Below, piece by piece: positions 42,914-48,145 of a stretch of DNA of 48,145 nucleotides. Both the position numbers and the translations under genes were made by a program. Source of the stretch: Bacillota bacterium. GTDB taxonomy: Bacteria > Bacillota > DTU025. How positions within the stretch are numbered: position 1 is the first letter of the stretch; each line of letters opens with the position of its first letter. The notes under the pieces are model-generated. The model worked only from the letters and a program-made list of their open reading frames with translations, did no database searches and was not told where the DNA came from. Location of the stretch: the NCBI GenBank assembly GCA_019136685.1, contig JAGVTS010000165.1, positions 1 through 48,145 on the forward strand. The letters run 5' to 3'.

Positions 42914-43951
42914 TCACTCTTGCTGTGTTGGCCCAGTGGACCCGCGCACGATCAGCTCAGTGCAGACCGATATCTTGTATGGAGCGTAGCTAGAGCCGCC
43001 GTCTATCAGCTCTGAAAGCAGCCTCGCTGCATGGCGGCCAAGATCCGTTTTGTCGACTCGAACAGTAGTCAACGGAGGGCTGGTGTGAGCCGCCGCCTCC
43101 ACGTCATCGAACCCCACAATCGACACGTCCAAAGGAACAGCAAGCCCGAGACTGAGTGCGGCCTTCATCACTCCAAGGGCCATTGGGTCGTTGGCGGCGA
43201 AGATGGCCGTCGGCCTCTTCGACCTGCTCATGAGGCGCGTCGCAGCATCGAATCCGCCTTCCACGCTGAAGCTGGACACATCGTCATAGATGACCGACAG
43301 CTCCTGCCGGACCGGTAGTTCATGCGCCTCCATGGCCTGCCTGTAACCTTGATACCTCTCGAACAGAGAGCTGTGGGTCAGTGGACCCGACACGAACCCG
43401 ATGTCCTCGTGACCTAGGCCTATCAGGTGCTCTACCGCCTCCCGCGCTCCAGCCGTGTTGTCAGTCATCACGCACGGCACTTTGGGGGAGATGATGTTGT
43501 TGTCTACCAGCACGAGCGGAATCTCGAGCGACACGATGCGGTCGATGTACTCACGATCTACGTCGCACCCGGCGAGTATCAGGCCGTCCACCCGCCGCCC
43601 CGATGCAAACCCGCGTATCGCGGCCATATCTTCATCCCGCTCGCCCAGGGTTGAGAAGAACACCTGGTATCCACCTTGCCTGAGGCTTTCCTCGACGCCC
43701 ACCATTACGAGGCCGTAAAACGGATCCGACACCAGTGACCGGAGGCGCCTGTTGAACATGATGCCGATGGTGTTGCTCCGCCGCCTGGAGGCCGCCTGAC
43801 CTGAGCTCGTCGGGTACTCAAGCTCTCGGGCAACGTCGAAAACCCGCTGCCTCGTCTGCTCGCTGATACGTCCCTTCCTGTTCAGGACTCTCGATACAGT
43901 CGACACCGACACACCGGCTCTTCTAGCTACGTCCTCAATCGTTACACCCAT
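42914..43951 (-). CDS. LacI family transcriptional regulator (mannoside operon)
   Basis: The helix-turn-helix TIEDVARRAGVSVSTVSRVLN (residues 4-24) and the LacI-type sugar domain with GFDDVEAAAH are clear. The protein has 345 residues. It is encoded between the GH130 gene and the transporter genes, 57 bp after GH130. Repeated GCGCAAA-type words upstream of both its own gene and GH130 are candidate binding sites. It probably represses the operon until a mannose-type sugar is present. Confidence 0.93.
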   Translation of the reverse strand: MGVTIEDVARRAGVSVSTVSRVLNRKGRISEQTRQRVFDVARELEYPTSSGQAASRRRSNTIGIMFNRRLRSLVSDPFYGLVMVGVEESLRQGGYQVFFSTLGERDEDMAAIRGFASGRRVDGLILAGCDVDREYIDRIVSLEIPLVLVDNNIISPKVPCVMTDNTAGAREAVEHLIGLGHEDIGFVSGPLTHSSLFERYQGYRQAMEAHELPVRQELSVIYDDVSSFSVEGGFDAATRLMSRSKRPTAIFAANDPMALGVMKAALSLGLAVPLDVSIVGFDDVEAAAHTSPPLTTVRVDKTDLGRHAARLLSELIDGGSSYAPYKISVCTELIVRGSTGPTQQE

Positions 43952-43987
43952 CTCAAAGCGTCACCTGCAATTCCGCGATTTGCTCAT

Positions 43988-44000
43988 GATTTTGCGCATC
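43988..44000. promoter_or_regulatory. Candidate operator of the second LacI regulator
   Basis: GATTTTGCGCATC, 37 bp before the LacI start codon, shares TTTTGCGC with sites upstream of GH130 (44955-45037). It overlaps the 57-bp gap before the regulator gene and may serve autoregulation. The motif is short and its palindrome incomplete. Confidence 0.35.
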
Positions 44001-44008
44001 GACTTGCA

Positions 44009-44917
44009 CTATTTCGCACTACCTGGGGCAAAATCTGCGAGATTAGCCGCAGCGACCCCTATCGAGGTGTCGGCGGCGCCGTAGTACACGTATGCCACGC
44101 CATCTGCCACCACTTGCCCACAGCTGAATACCACGTTGGGAACCCAGCCCACTCGCTCCCACTCCAGCTCCGGCTCGAGTATAGGCTCGCTCTGTCGGTA
44201 GATGACCTTCGTGGGATCCATCGGGTCGAGGAGAGCCCAGCCCAGTCTGTACGCGTTGGACGGATCTACGCCATGGTAGATCAGAGCCCAGCCGTCCGCT
44301 GTCCTAAATGGCGGCCCCGCGATGCCGATGCGCTCAGATTCCCACGAATCCGACACCGTCTTCATCACGATCGTATGATCCGTCCAGTTCACAAGGTCGT
44401 CGGAGAACGCCATCCATATGTGTGGCCACCTGCGATGGAACATGGCATACCGTCCATTCACCTTGGCTGGAAAGAGCGACGCGTCTTTGTTGGGCTCGTC
44501 CAGCACCACGCCACAGCGCGACCAGTTCACGAGATCTTCTGAGCTTGCCATGGATATTCGATAATCCCCATCGAAACGGGCGCCATAGGCCGTGTACATC
44601 ATGTAGAACGCAGCCTCGCCATCCACCTGCACAATCCGAGGATCCTCCACGCCACGCAGTTCCTGCTGGCCCTCGCCCTGGAATACCGGCGTGTCATGCC
44701 GCACGAAATCCACTCCATCAAGGCTGACCGCGTGGCCCATGCACGATATGTAGTCGCCGAACCTATCGTGGCTAGGCAGGTCGCAAGCGCGATAGATCAG
44801 ATGAAAGACTCCGTCATTGCAGACAGCGGCGCAGTTGAACACTGCCGACCGCTCCCATCCATGTTCCGGCAGGGGGCGCAGAATGGGCCGGCCAGAGAGA
44901 CGCTCGAGTCGCACCAT
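44009..44917 (-). CDS. GH130 family beta-mannoside phosphorylase or hydrolase
   Basis: This 302-residue five-bladed beta-propeller enzyme has the GH130 catalytic motif GVEDPRI (Asp 92) plus NKDASLFPAKVNGRYAMFHR and IYHGVDPSNAYRLGWALLD, all typical. GH130 enzymes split beta-1,4- or beta-1,2-mannosides, mostly with phosphate to give alpha-mannose 1-phosphate, in the cytoplasm. The ATG follows GGAGG at 7 bases. It is the first gene of the long operon running down to 32042. The subfamily (linkage, phosphorylase or hydrolase) cannot be settled by eye. Confidence 0.9.
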   Translation of the reverse strand: MVRLERLSGRPILRPLPEHGWERSAVFNCAAVCNDGVFHLIYRACDLPSHDRFGDYISCMGHAVSLDGVDFVRHDTPVFQGEGQQELRGVEDPRIVQVDGEAAFYMMYTAYGARFDGDYRISMASSEDLVNWSRCGVVLDEPNKDASLFPAKVNGRYAMFHRRWPHIWMAFSDDLVNWTDHTIVMKTVSDSWESERIGIAGPPFRTADGWALIYHGVDPSNAYRLGWALLDPMDPTKVIYRQSEPILEPELEWERVGWVPNVVFSCGQVVADGVAYVYYGAADTSIGVAAANLADFAPGSAK

Positions 44918-44954
44918 TTCCAGACCTCCATCAATGCTATGTTCTTGGTGGGCA

Positions 44955-45037
44955 ATTGCGCAGTGCTGTTTGCGCTGTTTTGCGCTACGTACTTTCTACA
45001 TCGAACCTGGATTTCCTCCTTTCTCGGTTTTTTGCGC
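44955..45037. promoter_or_regulatory. Cluster of TTGCGC repeats before the mannoside operon
   Basis: TTGCGC occurs at 44955-44960, 44969-44974, 44979-44984 and 45032-45037, the middle two exactly 10 bp apart and so on one face of the helix. The same word occurs at 43992-43997 before the LacI gene. They are candidate binding half-sites for the operon's LacI regulator; no clean promoter was identified among them. Confidence 0.4.
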
Positions 45038-45216
45038 ACGCATTGTCGGAGCGGCCCCAGACACCAGCGGAGGCAAGCCGAGAAGTAACGCAGTAATCGA
45101 TAGTAGACGCGACGGCAAGTATCCGAAGAACCATAGCGCGCCTATGCCGACAGCGACATGACGATTCACTACAACCACAGTCGCTGCTGCACTGCCCGGC
45201 CGCTACCGCGTCGCGG

Positions 45217-45245
45217 TTGATCCGAACAGATGTTCGTGGTAGAAT
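45217..45245 (+). promoter_or_regulatory. SOS promoter: LexA box inside a sigma-A promoter
   Basis: TTGATC (45217-45222) and TAGAAT (45240-45245) are 17 bp apart. The spacer begins with CGAACAGATGTTCG (45223-45236), a perfect CGAAC-N4-GTTCG palindrome, which is the Gram-positive LexA (DinR/Cheo) box. LexA bound here would block polymerase. The RNA would start near 45252, ahead of the DNA glycosylase gene. Confidence 0.85.
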
Positions 45246-45315
45246 CTCTGGGAGAAACGGCCCGAGATTGGGCTGTCCGTAATGTCCGGTCATGTTGCGG
45301 GAAAGGCGTGTGTAC

Positions 45316-46545
45316 TTGAAAATGGGAAGATTGCGTCTCACGAAAAGCCAGGCCCGCCAGTTCATTCTGGCCCATCAGGGGCTGTGGCCTCCGCGTTGCA
45401 TGGCGGGCAAACGCGGTGTGCTTCAGCACATCGACCGCGTCGGCTGCATTCAGTTCGATCCTCTGGACATTGTGGGCCACAACTCGGAATTGGTGCTTCA
45501 AGCACGCATTTTGGGTTTCCGTCGTGCAATGCTGCGGGAATTGCTGTATGACAAACGGCAGCTCATAGATGGTTACGACAAGATGATGTCGATCTACTCT
45601 GTCAACGACTGGCCTCACTTCCGCCGCGATCGGGAATCAGCCGCGCGCAGCTTGGCCGATGGCGCGGAGCCGATCAGGTCTATCCTTCCACAGGTCCGCA
45701 AGGACATAATGGACCGCGGTCCCCTATCTTCAATCGATCTTGACTACAATGATCGCGTGCGATGGCCATGGGGCCCTGCACGTCTATCGCGGGCTGCACT
45801 GGAGAGCATGTACTTCTGCGGAGAACTGGTAGTGCATCACAGGGTACATACGCGCAGGGTGTACGACCTCGCGGTCCGCCATCTCCCGCAGGATCTTCTC
45901 TCGGCGCCCGACCCGAACGTAGACGAAGAAGAGTATCGCGACTGGCGTGTGCTGCGGCGCATCGGAGGAATCGGCTTGCTATGGGAAAGGTCAAGCGATG
46001 CCTGGCTGGGCATACCTGGGGTGCGATCCAAGGAGCGGCGGGAATCGCTTGAGCGGCTGCTCACGCAGGGGAAGGTCACTCGGGTTAGCGTGGACGGTGT
46101 TGCTCCTGCGCTTTACTTAAGGACCGACGACGAGAGTACCCTCTACTCCACGCTCAGCGACAGGACCCAGGCACCGCGTGCAGCAATACTCGCGCCTCTT
46201 GACAATCTCCTCTGGGATCGAAAGCTTGTCGCCGAGCTATTCGACTTTGACTACCGCTGGGAAGTGTACAAACCGGCCCCGCTGCGAGACTATGGCTACT
46301 ACGTGCTCCCTATCCTGTATGGAGACAGATTCGTGGCGCGGTTTGAGCCGGGGCGCGACAAGGCGAGCGGCGCAGTGGTAGTGCGGAACTGGTGGTGGGA
46401 ATCGGGAATCACCCTCTCGGACGAGATGCGTGTTGCCCTGATAGACTGCTTTAGGGAATTCCTAGCTTATCTTGAGGCCAACAGTCTCATAATCGACAGT
46501 CAGGCAGCGAAACGGGCGGACCTGGGTTGGCTCCGGCCGGACTAA
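45316..46545 (+). CDS. YcaQ-type winged-helix DNA glycosylase (HTH_42 family)
   Basis: The protein of about 409 residues belongs to the YcaQ/AlkX family of winged-helix DNA glycosylases, which unhook interstrand crosslinks and remove bulky alkylated bases. The catalytic Gln-x-Asp motif is present in the CIQFDPLD segment (about residues 46-48). The conserved LLWDRK and FDFDYRWEVYKPA segments near the C-terminal third are typical (about 310-335). The start is uncertain: TTG 45316 has AAAGG at fair spacing, ATG 45322 and ATG 45292 are alternatives. Its promoter carries a LexA box, so it is probably induced by DNA damage, which fits a crosslink-repair role. Confidence 0.9.
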   Translation: MKMGRLRLTKSQARQFILAHQGLWPPRCMAGKRGVLQHIDRVGCIQFDPLDIVGHNSELVLQARILGFRRAMLRELLYDKRQLIDGYDKMMSIYSVNDWPHFRRDRESAARSLADGAEPIRSILPQVRKDIMDRGPLSSIDLDYNDRVRWPWGPARLSRAALESMYFCGELVVHHRVHTRRVYDLAVRHLPQDLLSAPDPNVDEEEYRDWRVLRRIGGIGLLWERSSDAWLGIPGVRSKERRESLERLLTQGKVTRVSVDGVAPALYLRTDDESTLYSTLSDRTQAPRAAILAPLDNLLWDRKLVAELFDFDYRWEVYKPAPLRDYGYYVLPILYGDRFVARFEPGRDKASGAVVVRNWWWESGITLSDEMRVALIDCFREFLAYLEANSLIIDSQAAKRADLGWLRPD

Positions 46546-46549
46546 GCAA

Positions 46550-46577
46550 GTGCCCCCCAGCGAGGGCCGGGGGGCAC
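46550..46577. terminator. Hairpin between convergent genes
   Basis: A perfect 9-bp stem, GTGCCCCCC (46550-46558) and GGGGGGCAC (46569-46577), with a 10-base loop lies between the glycosylase stop (46545) and the stop of the convergent small exported protein (46603). There is no T-run on either side, so it may be a shared 3' hairpin rather than a classical terminator. It resembles the hairpin at 86-113. Confidence 0.6.
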
Positions 46578-46602
46578 CCAGAACCAGCGTGCAATCTCAC
46601 AT

Positions 46603-47076
46603 CTACAGGCCCACGTAAAAGTACAGATCGTACATTTCCTGGTAGTCGTAGAGGACGATGATGCGATACCATCCGTCACGCCATCCGCCTGTAGAAAGAT
46701 CGAAATTTGACTCGCCGGGCTCGAGGAAAACCCAGCCGGCATCTGATTCGGAACCCTGCATCTCGAAATCCCACGTGTCCGAGGCGGCATCCTCAGAGTC
46801 GAGGTGCGTGACCTTGACGAACAGCGGAGCGCCCTCATAGATCCCAAATGTGTTCATCCATAGCGCTATGTAGGGCACTCCCGAGAAGAACGTTCGCGTG
46901 ATGTCGATGGGCTGACCTGTGTCCTCGTCAACGTCCTCAGCTGTGACGATGTTTCCGATAGCGGGGATGAACAAGCCCACGTCAGACTGGTCAACAGCAG
47001 CACGCGCTAGCCCCGGGAATATTGCAAGGACCAAGGTCATCGTCAGCAATAGCGCAACAGCTGATCTCTTCCTCAT
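46603..47076 (-). CDS. Small exported protein of unknown function
   Basis: The 157-residue product starts at ATG 47076, six bases after GGGGAG; the frame to 47094 lacks a ribosome site. A signal peptide runs to about residue 26 with cleavage near ARA-AVDQ. The mature part is acidic and rich in Asp and Tyr, with a likely beta-sandwich pattern (WDFEMQGSESDAGWVFLEPGE and GWYRIIVLYDYQEMYDLYFYV). No family was recognised. It follows purC by 53 bp on the same strand and may be co-transcribed. Confidence 0.75.
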   Translation of the reverse strand: MRKRSAVALLLTMTLVLAIFPGLARAAVDQSDVGLFIPAIGNIVTAEDVDEDTGQPIDITRTFFSGVPYIALWMNTFGIYEGAPLFVKVTHLDSEDAASDTWDFEMQGSESDAGWVFLEPGESNFDLSTGGWRDGWYRIIVLYDYQEMYDLYFYVGL

Positions 47077-47129
47077 TGGGATCTCCCCTTTCAACCTGAG
47101 AGTTGAGGCAGATAGGACGGTGGAGGTGT

Positions 47130-47807
47130 CTATGCCTGACCGAGAAGGGCCTCAGCCAACTCGGTCTGCAACATGATTCGCCCGTGGCGGGCGACCCGCA
47201 TACTGTCGCCGGACACTTCGTCAATGATCATGGTTCGGCCGTCGACCTCGCCAAATTCGTACTTGATGTCGATCAGCTCCAGCCCCTGCTCGTTCAAATG
47301 CCCCGCAATCAGCGATGTCGCCCGGCGCGCTGTGGCTTTCATGTAGTCGATGGCCTCTCTGGACACGATATTCAAAGCGACCAGGGCATCCTCTGTAATC
47401 AGGGGGTCGCCCCGCTCATCGTCCTTCAGCGTGAACTCAACCAGCGATTGAAGAGGGTCGCCTTCACGGACGTAGCCGCCGTAACGACGCACGAAGCTGC
47501 CCCAGGCTTTCACACGACAGATTACCTCAAGCTTAAAGGAGCGTGCCAGCCTGGCGATGATTGTGTTTGTGTCGGGCCCGGCGCCGACGAAGTGTGTGGG
47601 TATTCCGGCTTCATGCAGAAGCTCGAAGAAACGCAACGTCAGCCTGAAAGAGGAGCGCCCCTTCCCAGCGACTTCTCCTATTACCTCATTGGCGCCGGAA
47701 TCAATCCTATCGCCCACGCCTGTTACCGCGTCTTTGAAACGAAGCAAAACGTTGCCGTCATCTCGCAGGAATACGTCTTTCGTCTTCCCCGCGTATATCT
47801 TGTGCAT
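47130..47807 (-). CDS. purC: Phosphoribosylaminoimidazole-succinocarboxamide synthase
   Basis: PurC joins CAIR and aspartate using ATP in purine biosynthesis, in the cytoplasm. The N-terminal glycine loop AGKTKDVF (about residues 6-13), VTGVGDRIDSGA, and the C-terminal DIKYEFGEVDGRTMIIDEVSGD motif are diagnostic. The length of 225 residues is normal. The ATG at 47807 follows AGGAGG by 7 bases; the TTG at 47813 is too close to that site. A TAGAAT at about 47890 may be the -10 box. It stands apart from other purine genes. Confidence 0.94.
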   Translation of the reverse strand: MHKIYAGKTKDVFLRDDGNVLLRFKDAVTGVGDRIDSGANEVIGEVAGKGRSSFRLTLRFFELLHEAGIPTHFVGAGPDTNTIIARLARSFKLEVICRVKAWGSFVRRYGGYVREGDPLQSLVEFTLKDDERGDPLITEDALVALNIVSREAIDYMKATARRATSLIAGHLNEQGLELIDIKYEFGEVDGRTMIIDEVSGDSMRVARHGRIMLQTELAEALLGQA

Positions 47808-48044
47808 GGTCAATCCTCCTGATGCAGTGCGAAGTCTGTGTACAGTGCTCCCACGCGATCCTCAGTTGATGCAACATCCTGATAGCTAATTCTACACTGC
47901 CGGGCCGAATGTTGCCATCCGGACCTGCCGAATCGGCCACTGTTTTCTCGGGCATCAACCGCCGGCCGCCGCATATGGTGCCCTATGAGTGCGTTCAGTA
48001 CTCTACCTAGGATCCCTGAGTCTTGAGGAAGGGAAGTGCTCACC

Positions 48045-48145
48045 ATGATGCGGCGCAGAAGCCTGTATGCTACCGTGTTGATCGCCCTGTCGCTCGTAGT
48101 CCTGGCCGTCTCCCCCGCTCTCGCGGACTGTACAAGCGTTATTGT
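48045..48145 (+). CDS. Start of an exported protein, possibly a C69 dipeptidase (cut by window end)
   Basis: Only 33 codons are in the window. ATG 48045 or 48048 follows GAGGAAGGGAAG. The peptide has an Arg-rich start and a hydrophobic signal segment ending in ALA-D, followed by CTSVIV. A Cys followed by Thr/Ser and two aliphatic residues right after the signal is the usual start of C69-family dipeptidases, whose N-terminal Cys is the nucleophile. The rest of the gene is needed to confirm this. Confidence 0.5.
   Translation, partial: MMRRRSLYATVLIALSLVVLAVSPALADCTSVI

Larger units (their letters stand above)
44918..45291. other. Divergent regulatory gap between GH130 and the glycosylase gene
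   Basis: This is a 374-bp gene-free stretch. Its left part carries the GCGCAAA-type repeats for the mannoside operon (44955-45037). Its right end carries the LexA-overlapped promoter of the glycosylase gene (45217-45245). No further gene or RNA was seen between them. Confidence 0.6.

Overview
The window comes from a GC-rich, endospore-forming member of the Bacillota (Firmicutes). A complete GerA/GerB/GerC germinant-receptor operon, Gram-positive sigma-A promoters, strong AGGAGG-type ribosome sites, several GTG/TTG starts and a Cheo-type LexA box all point that way. The lineage cannot be fixed more closely by reading alone. No tRNA, rRNA, CRISPR array, recognisable transposase or phage gene was seen.

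Layout. 1-3.1 kb: a branched-chain-amino-acid-type binding protein behind a near-perfect sigma-A promoter, and an exported M28 aminopeptidase, both on the minus strand. 3.1-5.5 kb: a MerR-family activator and a MATE efflux pump, with a 19-bp-spacer promoter between them typical of MerR control. 5.4-9.6 kb: spore germination operon gerA-gerB-gerC plus a fourth small two-helix membrane protein, all overlapping by 4 bp. 9.7-18.4 kb: a seven-gene amino-sugar/oligosaccharide operon read as ROK repressor, NagZ beta-N-acetylhexosaminidase, ABC binding protein, two permeases, BadF-type sugar kinase and GH4 phospho-glycosidase, from a consensus promoter. A divergent Bcp-type peroxiredoxin follows.

19.0-23.0 kb: two diverged copies of an approximately 535-bp non-coding element, one with 9-bp terminal inverted repeats, flank a three-gene module (iron-sulfur flavoprotein, HExxH protein, EamA transporter). 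23.3-32.0 kb: a glucobiose-type system made of a HAD-GH65 phosphorylase fusion, an ABC importer with unusually enlarged permeases and a LacI regulator. A shared palindrome (core TTAAACGTT) lies upstream of all three transcription units. 32.0-44.9 kb: a second sugar operon, probably for mannosides, with GH130 phosphorylase, LacI regulator, two permeases, a binding protein, a decayed tandem copy of that binding protein, three exported proteins of unknown function and a clan GH-A glycosidase.

45-48 kb: a YcaQ-type DNA glycosylase whose promoter spacer is occupied by a LexA box, a small exported protein, purC, and the start of an exported protein cut by the window edge.

Together the window describes a heterotrophic spore former specialised in importing oligosaccharides through CUT1 ABC transporters and cleaving them inside the cell, often by phosphorolysis. 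None of the three sugar importers has its own ATPase here, so a shared MsmX/MalK-type ATPase elsewhere is implied.
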